This document shows, in pieces, positions 10,921 through 22,890 of a stretch of DNA of 64,000 nt (the stretch's first letter is position 1; each line of letters opens with the position of its first letter). The stretch covers positions 26,045,137-26,109,136 of the forward strand of contig NC_068366.1 in NCBI RefSeq assembly GCF_020536995.1. Direction: 5' to 3'. The notes under the pieces are model-generated. The model did not search any database and was not told where the DNA came from. It was given only the letters and a program-made list of their open reading frames with translations. The DNA comes from Dreissena polymorpha. Lineage: Eukaryota; Mollusca; Bivalvia; Myida; Dreissenidae. The translations under genes were made by a program, and so were the position numbers.

Positions 10921-13489
10921 AATCAACATAGCTATTTGTGCTTTATTTCATAATATAAATTAAATATACATATTGGTACACGATACATTGTACACCATTC
11001 AAATCAAGATGTTTAATAACCTTAGGTTAGGTTGTCAAATTAATTTGGCTTGATCTTCCCTGTATTCCTTATTCTGTCTAATTACCGTATTTTAGAAACC
11101 TTTATTTATTTCATCAAACGAACAAAATACAAAAATTTCTTTTATGTTAATAATTTGCCCTTTATCATGACAATTGCATTTTTTTCGAAATCATTACCGT
11201 TGAAAAGCGACTTTCTAGTGAAACATACAGACATAATTACGACTACCATACTTTTAACATTATTTTGCTAACAGGTAAACGAAACAAAATTTGATGAATA
11301 ATGATGGATGAATATGCAGCAGGACAAAAATAAAAATTTCCTTAATCTAAAATGGGGCGTGTAAGCTTTTATAAATTTACTCAATATAGCTTACATGCAT
11401 ATTATGCTATGTGTGTGTTTTGTGTTGAGTCACAGATTGTGAAAATGATGAGTTTTTACAAAGTATCGTGTCACATCCACCGAAAAGAATAAAGTGAACA
11501 ATATTATATTTTATATAATTGTTGATGAGTTTTTAAAGTAAAAAAAAAATAATCATATTGTAGAAAGTTCAACCTATATTGAAATTTGATTTCAAAAGTG
11601 TTTCAATACACTTTTCAGTTTTTTATATGCCTTTTCGGTTGTTTTGTGAAATTACTACGTTGGCAAAACTTACAAATAATTCCATTTCACATCGTTGAAA
11701 ACAGTAGTTGTGTAATATGAAAAAATACGTTATTAATGAAAATGCAATTGATAACCAATTTAGTTTACTTTCGTTAACTTATAGAGATTATATTTTACTA
11801 AACAATACAATAACAGTGGTCGGTAAGATGTTCAATGGAACTAGCATTTAACTGCTAAGCACGATGTTTCCGAAGACTATTAATTTACTTTAGTTTAGTT
11901 TACGAGAATCTCAATTAAATGCTAGCTCGATGCAGCATTTACTCGCCTATAAATCTTGAACTCAGCAATTACGTAAAAAAACAACATTAAATAGACAAAA
12001 CGCAGCCATTATCACCTTTTTTTGGACTTGGTACTTTTATTGAAACGTTTTACACTTCAAACAAATAAACAACAGTTACAATTGTTCATGTATTTACGAT
12101 ATTCTTCAGAATGCCGAATGGACGGTTTTAACTTAATTTCGACTTACTTTCCTTACAATATTATATTTTTTCAGCGTAGATTTTTGTTTTGAACGCAATA
12201 TATTTTTTCCTTACATTCGGACACTATCGATGAGTGTGATTGTGTGAAATTGTTAACACTTATTCTACAATAATTTTATGTTTCAACAGTAATACAACTC
12301 ATTAACATGTATATCTACGGAAGTTTTATTTAAATAAATGAATTAAACGTAGCACTCGCCCGGTTAATCATCGACTTGATTGTATTTTTGTTAATACTTT
12401 TACAAGTTTTTCTTATATCGTTTAATATTTTTCTTTCGACACGTTACTCACAAAGAAAGGTTGCGAATTCGTCCGTTTATAAGAGCAGTTCTTTTTCAAA
12501 ATGCCCTTTCAAACTGCCGCTTCACTGTAACAAAAGCAAGCATCCTCTGGAAATCTCCATTGCAAATCAAGCCTTCACGGAGTACACATTTTACGGTTTG
12601 TTTTTTGTCACGTCGCCCAGGAAGCCAGACGGGACCTGCCTTTTTATAAATCAAAGCAATCGTCAGACCTAGAATGTGAAACTTATGGAGAAAGAAAAGA
12701 CTAGGAAGGAGGCAGCGTACCCATTTTGTGAGGTCGTGGATCCTAAGAAGACCCCCCCCCTTGGTTTGTACGATCCACGCATGCTGGAGCTTATGAGAGA
12801 AGACCCCACCTTGGTGTGTATGATCCACCCATGCTGCAACTCAGGAGAGAAATTCCGACGCATTCCACCACTTCCTTGCATTGCCCTATACATTTTGATG
12901 AGCTGCTACTGAAACCGACAACAAGATCTCCGAAACAGAACAATCGCTAGAGAGAAGACACTGAAAAAGGCTTTAAAATGACCTTCCTCACTTTACATTG
13001 GAGGCAAGGTATGCTCATATGAAGTTTGCCTGGAAGATATCCTCACAACAACATTTTTGTCTGCAAAAAATATTGTGTGTTCACTGTGTGTTTAAGTATT
13101 GTTTTTGTATATTAACTATATTATGTACGTAGTTTTATATTATACTTTTGACAATGTCTTCTAGGCTTTGTATGTACCATTCTAATATATCCGTAATAAT
13201 AAATGACATTCTGGAGCATAATTATCCATAAGTCTTGTGATATTTACTCAACTTAATAATATATGATATAGATTATCCAAACATGTTACTAAGTCATTGC
13301 AAATAAAGCAGGTATTCTTATTTTATGTTTGAAAATGAAGAAACACATATCTAGAATGGTATCGGTAATGTTCATCATTATGGGAATATTATCTTAACAA
13401 CAATTATACATCTTGTGTAGTCAGTCCATTTTCGGTTACTTTAAAAACATCGAATCGTATCCGCAATAAAGTGTCAACTCATAACCGAC
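10921..13489. other. AT-rich stretch with no gene seen
   Basis: Open frames here are short and overlap on both strands around 12376-12912, which is more GC-rich. None resembles a protein family I recognise. The only local structure noted is the 52-bp duplication at 12748-12851. Confidence 0.5.
12748..12851. repeat. Two-copy 52-bp tandem duplication
   Basis: Two adjacent units each begin AAGACCCC, continue with TTGGT(T/G)TGTA and GATCCAC(G/C)CATGCTG, and end in GAGAG. Period 52 bp (12748 and 12800), with several differences between copies. Confidence 0.75.
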
Positions 13490-15310
13490 AAGTGCACCCA
13501 CCCATTCATCCAATTAAGTATTTTCATTTAATCTTTTAACGTTCAGTGCCCAAGTGTCAGTGTCAAAATGTCACTAGAAACAAAATCCGGACAATAAACA
13601 AACACGTGCTTAAATAATACACAATGCTGCACGCTGCTAAATAGTCACTGGCCGTATAGCGCTAGTGGCCATTCATCGATTTTTTCAGGTATATTAGCTT
13701 TGTAGCGTACGGTGGCCTTGTTCCAGTGGACAAACGTCTTAAACAATAGATTATTCAACGATTAATCAGTTGCATTTATGCATAGACTATATATCAACTA
13801 TAAAGAACAGTGCCCATGTTGCAGTGCACAAAGTCCCTTAAAACGAGTTTTTCCGAACTGTGGGCTACTACGTCCGTTAAGAAAACACAACGACCTTTCC
13901 AAACTGATATGGTTACATGTAGTCTTAATACATCTTGGACACGTGATCGTTAATCGAATTTAGTAATAATGTTAAATGTATCAGTGTCAAAGAATCATTC
14001 AAATGTTTTTCAAGACTTTTGTCTGAAACGTTCTTTGAGTTTACACAAGCATGCACCTAACCCATATGGTCATATGTCGTCTAAGTACAGCGCTTGCACG
14101 TGACCATAAATACATCCATTCAACGGATTTGCTTGCAGCTCTTATATTAACACTGAACTTTACTGGCAGCGACCAAGTTTGAGAAACAAAATTCCCAAAC
14201 AAGTTTTCCGGACTATGGAATAACACGTACTTGTAGATTACGCACACACCTTTTATAAATTCACGTTCCGTTTAAATACGTCACATGCACATGGCCATTC
14301 AGCAACTATATCGTTTGCATTAAATTATTAATGTTATTTGCCTAGTTTATGAGGCCAAAATATTCAACACAACAGTTAGAGTCACCTACCGTGACCATTC
14401 ATCGAACTAAGCGTTTGCATAAATTAACAACGTACAGTGCCCTAGTATGAGTGACCAATAGTCTCGAATGAGAGTTTTCCCGGACTACGTACTTTCGCAT
14501 TATCAATTCACAATTAGCTGCCATTATTAGCTGATATTGTCACGTACCATCTCCTTACACATTGGACACGTGATCAGCCAAGGTAGCGGCCTGGTATTAA
14601 CTGCTCAACGTACAGTGCCAATATTCGAGTGACCATTTGTCCCGAACAAGACTCTTACCAGACTATGGCCTAATACAGGCTTTAAGTGTAAACTCTCTCC
14701 TTACAAGTTGGTATGGCCAGGTGCCGTCTAAAGTCATAACGTGCGCGTAAGCATTCATCTGATTGATGTTCTTTTTTTTAATTAATTTCTAGTGTTTTAT
14801 TTATATCTATCCTATTTACTCCTATGTTTTATTGTACTATGGTCACAAACACAAGATTGTTCCAGTCTACGGAATACTGTTTGATTTAACCGGATGTCTC
14901 AGTTCACGTTAAACACGTTGTCGTCCATCCAATTGAGCGTTATCGTATTGACTGGCTGTTAAACTTATAATGCCCATATTTCGGTGTCAAAATTTCCCAA
15001 ACAAGAGGTTTCCAGGACTTTGGCCTTATGCCTCCTTATAGCATACACAACATTCCAACCTAGTAAAGTCATGTACGGCTCAAATGCATCGCGTTAACGT
15101 GTCCATCCGTCTATTCAGCATTTAACGCTTTGATTTACACAGTAACGTACAGCTACCATATTTATTCATGTATCGACGTTCTCGAACAGCTTTTCAAAGA
15201 CGCCAATACGTACCTTACAATGCCGTTACAGTGACATGCGTCTTTAATTTCTGCATCATATTCCACTGTTTATTTCGGACATTTTACTGCCCATGCTGAA
15301 TGATCGAAAA
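13490..15310. repeat. Diverged satellite-like array, block 1
   Basis: A set of phrases recurs in the same order with strong divergence: CGTACAGTGCCCAT, TCAGTGTCAAAATGTC, CAAGAGTTTTCCGGACTA, GGTCACGTGCCGTCTAA and GTGACCATTCATCGAA. Copies of CCATTCAT or near matches lie around 13503, 13670, 14110, 14293, 14396 and 14750. Units are roughly 170-230 bp and irregular, with deletions. No reading frame persists, so I call this an old, decaying satellite or minisatellite. The same motifs reappear at 19440-20440. Confidence 0.65.
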
Positions 15311-16205
15311 GACAGTTATGCATATAATTGCATTGTGTTTCTGGCGCACGTAGGCGACAATCTGTGTACGAATCCTAATCAGACTTTAAGCTGACTTTCT
15401 CTTGTAGGGCCAGTGCTAAAGCAAGAAAGTAGTAAAGTCCTTTAAATGGTTAAAATCACACTATTTGGATTCGATTTTCCGGATGGCTGAACATTGGGCA
15501 TGCCTCGGCCGCTTTCGTTTAGTCAGTGGTGGAATAGGACATTGTATGATTGTCGAGAAAGTTAACTCCGTCATCGATTGCACCGCGCCTGTGACTCGTG
15601 GTAGTACATTGTCGGTTCCACGCTGATTCGGGGATTTTCGATAGAGTCATTTTTGCAGAAGTTTGAATTATAAGGCGATTTTGCACGAGTTCTATTCTGT
15701 ATCCGTTTTTCGACGCAGACCATGTTATATTATAGTAATTTTATTGATGAATAGATTCAAGGTCGCAAACTTGATAATAGAAAAACTAATTGCACCCATG
15801 AATCTTCCTCTCACCTAGGATTCTGTGATTGCATTTTATTCGTGCGTTGAAGACTTGTTCAAAAAAATGTCGTGTATACCTTTTAAACAGTGATTTTTCT
15901 GTCCAAATGTGGCGCATATTTAAATTAAAGAAAGTTATAACATTTTAAGAACACATAATTTGTATTATGCCGATTGATTCATTACACGCAAGTTTATTTA
16001 TTGACATTTGCACCGTCGTACTTGTAAAATTGACTGTTATTGTTCAACACTTACTTATGAAAACTCAATCAATAGTATCAATTATTGACTAGGGATTGCA
16101 TTTTAGTAAGGTTATGAATGAAATGTTTTGTAAACTTAAAGTTGCGATCAATGACAGCTGAATCAGTCGTGATTTAACAACTTGTGTGAGAAATGAACAT
16201 TGTGA
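15311..16205. other. No gene seen; may include the 5' leader of the LINE
   Basis: No protein family was recognised. The part next to 16205 may belong to the untranslated leader of the LINE that follows; its 5' boundary could not be placed. Confidence 0.4.
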
Positions 16206-16210
16206 TCATC

Positions 16211-16354
16211 GATCATCGTCGTCGTGAAATACTCTGCCGATAGAAATTCTTCAGACAACGTCATATAGTTTTACAATCTCCAGATCATTGTCGTCGTGAA
16301 ATACTCTGCCGATAGACATTCTTCATACAACGTCATATAGTTTTACAATCTCCA
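16211..16354 (+). repeat. Two 72-bp tandem monomers just upstream of a LINE reading frame
   Basis: GATCAT(C/T)GTCGTCGTG starts at 16211 and again at 16283, followed in both by AAATACTCTGCCGATAGA and ATAGTTTTACAATCTCCAG, so the unit is 72 bp with few differences. Tandem monomers in the 5' leader are known from several LINE families, where they carry promoter activity. Function here is inferred from position. Confidence 0.75.
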
Positions 16355-16395
16355 GAAATGCTTTTACTGACGATTGTACAGCAATATTTTACCAT

Positions 16396-16911
16396 ATGAA
16401 TCATTCCAGAGCTCAGCCTCTGTCGATACCTCTTGAATTCAAGCAGAAGAAACATCGTATATTGTTTATCTTAATCACTAGTGGTGACAACGCTATGAAC
16501 CCAGGACCTCCATGTTTGCAAATCTTGTTTCTTACAATAACCAGTCAGATCCACGGGACAGTGATCTTTCATGCGGTATGTGTAAGAGATTTATTTTGTG
16601 AACTATGTAATCATTGGGTTCACAAGAAATGCTCGAAAGTAAACGACGATCTATATCAGAAACATAAACACTCTACGGTACGACTCTCGTACAAGTATCC
16701 CCTTTGTGACTCCATCCCTGAAGTTCCAACAGCCTCCCCGTGTCTATCACTACCCACAGACGTCTCATCCACCGAGGTCGATCCATCTACACCCGCGCCA
16801 CAGATTCCATCGAGTACATCCGATGAACATATTCAGTGTTGTATTAAAAAAGGACTCCGTTTGAGTCATTTTAAAATGAGATTTTACCTAAATTATCTGA
16901 ACTCAAACTGA
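16396..16911 (+). CDS. LINE N-terminal protein with degenerate 2A-like site and PHD-like zinc motif
   Basis: This 171-residue frame starts with a hydrophobic-basic leader and contains ILFILITSGDNAMNPGPP at residues 23-40. The pattern resembles the ribosome-skipping 2A consensus DxExNPGP, with Ala in place of Glu. 2A-like sites at the N terminus of LINE proteins are established for sea urchin and mollusc CR1/L2-type elements. Next comes a cysteine cluster with CELCNHWVHKKC, as in the PHD-like zinc fingers of LINE ORF1 or leader regions. A Ser/Pro/Thr-rich tail follows. The frame ends early compared with a full element. Confidence 0.65.
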   Translation: MNHSRAQPLSIPLEFKQKKHRILFILITSGDNAMNPGPPCLQILFLTITSQIHGTVIFHAVCVRDLFCELCNHWVHKKCSKVNDDLYQKHKHSTVRLSYKYPLCDSIPEVPTASPCLSLPTDVSSTEVDPSTPAPQIPSSTSDEHIQCCIKKGLRLSHFKMRFYLNYLNSN

Positions 16912-16929
16912 TATGCTATTAAAACTAGA

Positions 16930-17460
16930 GCAGTTGTAATCTGTCTCTCAGAGACATGGTTGGATAGTTCGGTAAAAACGCTGAGATACATATTGATAAC
17001 TTTACTGTTGTTAGACGGGATAGAGATAGACATGGAGGTGGAGTTTGTTGTTATGTCAGGAATGATCTAGCTTTTAGTATCAGATATGATTTAAATATTT
17101 TAAATGATGAATATGTTTTTATGGAACTTCTTTTACCCAAAACTAAACCTATACTTGTTGGTACATTTTATTGGCCACCAAAACCTAAGGTCCGATTGTG
17201 AAACATATCTGTTATGTGATTCTAATATTTGTTTCAAACAGAAACCCCGCTCTTTTTTAAAGCTTATTTTAATAGTTTAAGAATTTTTTATCTTCAACAA
17301 ATTATTAGTGAAGCAACTACAATCAATACCACACCAAGTATTATCATTGACCATATTTTTACTGGCACTAAAGATGGGCTAAGTCAATTTGGTGTTATCG
17401 ATGTTGGGTTAAGTGATCATTTTATGACTTTTTGTACAAGAAAGATTTCCAAACATACTT
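16930..17460 (+). pseudogene. LINE APE-type endonuclease, fragmented
   Basis: Successive frames give AVVICLSETWLDSSV, RRDRDRHGGGVCCYVRNDL, FMELLLP and GTFYWPP, then IIDHIFTG and GLSDHF. The SETWL, GGG, YRPP-like and SDH landmarks are those of the apurinic-endonuclease-like domain that nicks target DNA for LINE insertion. The SDH motif holds a catalytic His. The middle of the domain, between WPP (about 17180) and the segment resuming near 17230, is shortened. Confidence 0.75.
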
Positions 17461-17775
17461 TTAATACACACCATTTTTCTACAGTTATATGTACTAAAAT
17501 TATACTACAGAATTATTTATTGAATAACTACAAAATGCTGATTGGAGTAAATGTTTTAATGCTGAAAACGTTAAATATGCATGGATAGCGTTTAAAGATA
17601 TGTTCATGTCAGTTTTAAATTCAGTTGCACCTGTTAAAGAAATTAGACTCAAGGACTGAACCTTGGATGTCAGCTGAGATTTTACATATGATAACATTTA
17701 AAGACTCATACTTGTATAAGTTTAATAAAGAAGGATTTCATGATGACTACTCTATGAATTGTAGATATAAAAATA

Positions 17776-18880
17776 GTGTACAGAGAAAAGTTAATACTTC
17801 AACGTTCAAAATCAACTTATTTTTCTGATCAGATTGCTGAAAACAGGGATAAGCCCAAAAGTATTTGGCAGCAACTGAAACAACTTGGATATAAATTTGG
17901 TAAAGCTGGAAATGATAATATTGTACTAAATATTGAAGGTGAAAACTGCCACAGTCCTAAAAAGGTAGCCTCTTATTTTAACATTTTTTTTACTACAGTT
18001 GCATCAAAGCTTGTTAAAAAGTTACCTACCCATTCTAAATTATTTGATTTAGAATCTCATGCCTTGTTAGATTTTTACATAAATAGAAATGTTAGTAATA
18101 GCAAATTTGTCTTTAAACATGTATCTGATTGTTTTATTTTTAAAGAACTAAAAAACCTAAAAACTTCTAAAAGCACTTGTCTAGATGAAATTCCTGCCAG
18201 ATTGTTAAAGGATTCAGCTAGTTTTATGAAAAGACTTTTATTGTAAATATGTATTTTTCTGAAAACTGTGTACCTGGTAATATGAAAGAAGCAAGATTGA
18301 AACCATTGTATAAGAAAAATAACAATCTTGATGTTGGAAACTATAGACCAGTAAGCATTCTAAGTATTGCCTCAACAATTTTGGAAAAAGCTATTTATAC
18401 ACAGCTTGAGAAGTATTTAGTAGATAATCATTTATTGCATGAATTACAATCAATGTTCTTTCTGAATTATAACCTGTTATATGCGGTGTACCGCAATGTA
18501 GTATTCAGGGACCACTTCTATTTTTATGCTATGTCCATGATATGATTATGAGTTGACCCTGATTTTAAATTAATCTTATATGCTGATGATAGTGCTATCT
18601 GGTATGCTCATAAAGACCCAAATGTTATCTCTTATCTCTGAAAAATTAAGTAGGGTAATGGTTTCTTGTTCAGACTGATTAGTGGACAATAAATTATATC
18701 TACATTTAGGGAAGACTGAATGTATTGTATATGGATCAAAGAGAAAGTTAAAACAACTGAAAGATTTTAAAATTGAATGTACCTGGCATACAATCGAACC
18801 CACGACTGCTGTAAAAATATGGGTGTTAGTTTTGATAACACATTATCCGGTGAAAATATTGTAAACAACATTGTTAGTAA
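17776..18880 (+). pseudogene. LINE reverse transcriptase, fragmented
   Basis: Frame 17776-18246 reads into the RT N-terminal region (SYFNIFFTTVASKL, LKTSKSTCLDEIPARLLKD). A stop and shift follow, then frame 18249-18545 gives RLKPLYKKNNNLDVGNYRP, VSILSIASTILEKA and LLHELQS. After QS there is a deletion. Then CGVPQCSIQGPLLF appears in another frame, and LILYADDSAIWYA carries the catalytic Asp pair. Length and order fit a LINE RT with fingers and palm, minus the part between the QSGFR-like and GVPQGS-like motifs. Confidence 0.82.
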
Positions 18881-19137
18881 AGTTAAACTCTCGTCTTAAA
18901 TTTATGTATAGAAATGCAAAGTCTTAAGATACAAGAATTAGAAAATACTTATGTTCTGCCTTGATTCAGTGTCACATTGATTATGCTTATTTCTCCTGGT
19001 ATCCAAGTTTAAATAAAAGTCTAAAAGATAAATTACGGATATGTCAAAATAAAATTGTTAGATTTATTTATGGGTCCTAGAGATAGTAGTAATCAATGTA
19101 ACCTGTCAGATATGTCATTGCTAAATGTTGAGAATAG

Positions 19138-19430
19138 ATAGATAGATTAAGATAGATTTATTTCAGCAGGGAATGCACACATGGGCATTTACAACATGTA
19201 CAATATATAAAAAATATCACATACATGAAAATAAATATACCATGACATACACACCAACACCATGGATACACAAAAAATGAGTAAACCCATATTTCCGTTG
19301 TGGTCTTTTGTGCTGGTGGCATGACATAGAATAGAAATAAGCAATTAAGACAGAGCCATGTACTAGAAATTTGTTAAGACAAGTGTCCATCATATTTGAA
19401 AGAACATTTTATCTATGTTAAAGATACTCA
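19138..19430 (-). mobile_element. Possible 3' end of a minus-strand retroelement with ATCT tail
   Basis: Read on the minus strand, the segment ends CCCTGCTGAAATAAATC followed by TATCTTAATCTATCTATC, which looks like a retroelement 3' end with a short microsatellite tail. It abuts the broken 3' end of the LINE exactly. No coding part was recognised. Confidence 0.35.
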
Positions 19431-19439
19431 TTCATATGC

Positions 19440-20440
19440 ATAACCCAAATACAGTGTACCAAGTCACACACGACACGTGTGCCTAACCATTCATCTGAAT
19501 TTGTGATTTTTTATTATCTCTCTAAACGCTCATTGCCCGTGTTTCAGTATCCAAATGTCTGCCAAAAAAATCCTGACAACGAATTAACGACTGCTTGTTT
19601 ACTTTACACGCACCTTTTCACGCTGCTTTAGTCATTGGCCGTTTACTGCAAGTGACCATTCATCAAATATTTAGTGCTTATGTGCGTTTCGTAACGTACG
19701 TTGACCATTTGTAAGTGGACAAAAGTCCCAAAAAATAGTATTATCCGAATAATTTAATTGACTTAAGGCGGCATTATAAATTTATAAGGGTGGGGACTTA
19801 TTTTTCAGTTTCGAAAAGTATCACACGAGAGTTTTCATGGACTATGGACTTATGCGAGATTGTACAGGTTACAAAAAGCTACCGCGCTGCACGTGCTCAT
19901 TTGTCCAATAAACGTTTTTTTTTTTATATTGTGATGTTTACTGCAAACGTTCCAGTGGCCCAAATAACAAGACACATGTTTTCCAGTACTATTGACCAAT
20001 ACTTGATTTTGGAGTACGCAAAGCGCTACTACACTGATACAGTAACAAGCTACCTGAATTCATCATCCAATTATGCTTGTTGTATGTCCATTTTTTAGAG
20101 GCCAACACTCCAAAACACGTGTATCCCGGTTAAAGGAAAATCCGGTGCTTGTAGAGGACACAACAGCTGTTTTAATTTGTTAATGTGACCATTAGTCCAA
20201 TTTAGTGTTTTATTAACTTTTTAACGTACATAGAGCATATATATATATAATTGACCAAACGTACTAGAGAAGTACAAACGTACTTGACTAGGGACTAACA
20301 CTTTCTTGTAGTGTACACGCCTAGCTACCACGCTGAGAAAGTCATGTGCCGTCTGATTGCTCATCACCATTCATACAATATTATGATTGTTAACTTTCGT
20401 GTTTAACAAAGTCAAAAAGACTTGCCTTTATCGTAAGGCT
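19440..20440. repeat. Diverged satellite-like array, block 2
   Basis: The motifs of the 13490-15310 block recur in the same order: TGACCATTCATCAAA, ATTGCCCGTGTTTCAGTATC, CACTGGCC-like GTCATTGGCCGT, GTGGACAAAAGTCCCA and GAGTTTTCATGGACTATG. The first units of both blocks correspond to each other (for example 13700-13760 and 19690-19745), so the blocks look like duplicates or parts of a higher-order array. Confidence 0.6.
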
Positions 20441-20889
20441 AATATATATGCGAATAGTACCGACCGACCAAATAATGATTAAGTCACCTGATACCCTCCC
20501 CGCCTTAATTATCAATATGAATTCGTTTAAATTCTTTATGTGCATGTTGGCAATTAATTACTTTGTCTTTTGTTATTTTGTTGTATGGAATATACTATAG
20601 GTACACAACTATTATTATCCAATGTCAAAAATCGCATTGTAGTTGTATTAGATCAACCTTTTGCCAAGCTAATTTGAAGATTCATGCAACGGGATATATG
20701 AACGCCAATTAAAATTGACGAATTCTAAAATTGAGGAAAAACTTATTTACTGAATTTTTGTTACATGTTTGTTGCAAAACACATTTTTAAGTTAAAAAAC
20801 GTATATACCAAGAGATATTCTTACTAAAATAATGTGAAATGTTCATTTACTATGCGTGATTCTAAAAAGAAAATCCGAATTTTCAAATA

Positions 20890-21340
20890 TTGTGATAACG
20901 TTGTTTATAGTCAGGATAATAATGGAGTTGAAAGATATGGCGATGGATGTGACATTCCTATGAATTTAGTTATCTTGATAATAGAGTTGATAGTCATTAT
21001 TATGAATATGACATTTATAGTGATTATGTAGTTGATATGCATAACGTTGATGAAGTTGATATTCATGGTGAATAATTTGACATTTACTGTTATTAATAAG
21101 TTGATTGTGGTTTTGTAGTTGATGGTCGTCGCAATGATAAAATTGAAAGTCGTGGTGAAGGACAAGTTGTCTTGTCGATTGTCGAAGTGACTCATGTGGT
21201 ATTCATGGTAGTGATGGAGGTGATAGTCATAGTAACGAGGGACGTGAAAATAGTTGTGATTGTGGCGTTGGCAAATTAAAGCTGTTTTCGTGGTGATGAC
21301 AGATGTTATAATCGCGATGATTATGGTGGTGATACTCGTG
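20890..21340. repeat. Degenerate GAT/GGT-type trinucleotide tract
   Basis: The plus strand is full of GTTGAT, GTGAT, GGTGAT and GATGAT phrases in roughly 3-bp register, for example around 21000-21060 and 21180-21340. It is a worn trinucleotide repeat. The short open frames over it are low-complexity by-products. Confidence 0.55.
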
Positions 21341-21839
21341 TTGTAAATGTAACTTTAACTCAAGAACAAGATATGTGCATTGAACAAAAAAGGAAGATAT
21401 CGGCCACCTTGACGTACACCTCCTATAGTTGCGCCAGATTAATACCTCTCTAAACCGTCATCATAATTACGTTTTTTTCATAGAGCATCGTGCGTGATTG
21501 CTCGTCTTGAGTTACTTGTTTCACATTCAATGCACGGAAAAGTGTATATTTTTATATTCGAATTGTATATATATATTACAGGGCATCATATTAGTTTCGA
21601 TCTCCGTTTTGGTAGTCGTTAAACTAAGCGATGCACACAAACCTGATTTTTATTATTAATTTGATATGTATATATTTTGACATTTTCAGCTACAATGGTT
21701 TAATATTGCATATGCTATCATATGCTTAATATGACAACCGTTCTCCTATTAAAAATAATTATTTCTTGAACAATATTCATCGAACTAACCATGCATTTTA
21801 AGTATAAGTAATTTCATCATCAAAGCTACACAAACAATC

Positions 21840-22400
21840 TCCTCTGTAGAAGTAAGACCGAAATCGGCAACATCACCAACTTACAAAGAAGCATTATTAC
21901 CAGAGTCAATAACAATTACCATTAAACAGTCACTAGTTAATCATAACTCACATAACAAAAATCACACCAGAAACACCAGCATCGACTCCACAGCAACACA
22001 ATAATAATAAACACGATGATACGCAGCATCTCTTGTATTATTGACAATGACAACGCTATCAGAACCAGGGTCGCAATCGTTGATATCCACATTACCATCT
22101 TAAAATAAACAACTTCAACAATATAGTTAGCAAACCATCACCGGCATCAGGAACACTACCACGAACTTTTAATAATAACCGGTATCAGCATTAGCACCAT
22201 CGACATCAGCAGCACAAACACCTGCTGTATTATCACCACCACCGATTGCCCATTGCCAACAGCATCACCACCATCGGTTTAATCATAACCTCACTGACTC
22301 CTGCATCACCACCACCGAAATCATCAGCATGATCACTATCAGCCAAATTCGCAACTACATCAATATCGCAACGACTTCCATATGCATAAGAATTAACGAT
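21840..22400. repeat. Degenerate ATC/ACC-type trinucleotide tract
   Basis: The plus strand carries many CATCACCACC, CATCAGCA and ATCACCACCACCG phrases. This is the complement of the GAT/GGT tract to its left. A further piece of the same kind lies at 22735-22890. Confidence 0.55.
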
Positions 22401-22734
22401 ATCAATTATCAATTATTTAAAACTGAAGATTCAAATTGAAAAAGAAATTGCCCTAAACAATGATACACTTCATATATTTGAACAAAAATGGAAACACATT
22501 AAACTTTCATAAACAAGTCCAGTATGCATTCTACCCACTTTGTGCAACTCATCCCTATTCATAACTATTCTGTGTTGTTTTTTTTATAAACACCTGTCAC
22601 AAACAACCAAAGAAACAAATACATATTAACCCTTGTTTAATCAAAAGGAAACCACAAGGTCAAAAAAGTATATATTAGCATTATCTTGTATAACATGTTT
22701 GAACATTATTGCTAACAGATATCAGAGTAAACAC

Positions 22735-22890
22735 ATCCGGTATGAGCAACACCACCGTTCAAATCACAACTCATCATACTCGACGTAAGCATCACTACCA
22801 CCGAAATTATCAGCAGCAATATATTATAATCACCACTTCCGTTCGAATCAGCATCAGCCCCATCGCAATGACCATCACCTCTTCCCTGTG
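22735..22890. repeat. Second piece of the ATC/ACC trinucleotide tract
   Basis: GCAACACCACCG, CATCACTACCACCG and CAGCATCAGCCCCATCG phrases resemble the 21840-22400 tract. The ORFs on both strands over it are low-complexity by-products. Confidence 0.5.

Larger units (their letters stand above)
16396..19137 (+). mobile_element. Decayed CR1/L2-like LINE (non-LTR retrotransposon)
   Basis: In order: a PHD-like N-terminal protein part (16396-16911), an APE endonuclease (about 16930-17460), a reverse transcriptase (about 17830-18620) and the start of the post-RT region (to 19137). Pieces fall in different frames, with several frame changes, stops and an internal deletion in the RT fingers/palm. The RT motif LDVGNYRPVSILS and the catalytic YADD are of the CR1/L2/Jockey kind. 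The 3' end is missing: the copy stops at NVENR, where a different repeat begins. LINEs of this kind copy themselves by target-primed reverse transcription; this copy cannot. Confidence 0.85.

Noticed and set aside
12376-12912. Cluster of overlapping frames on both strands near 12.4-12.9 kb
   Set aside because: No domain, no splice logic, and the frames run over a 52-bp duplication; local GC content explains the lack of stops.
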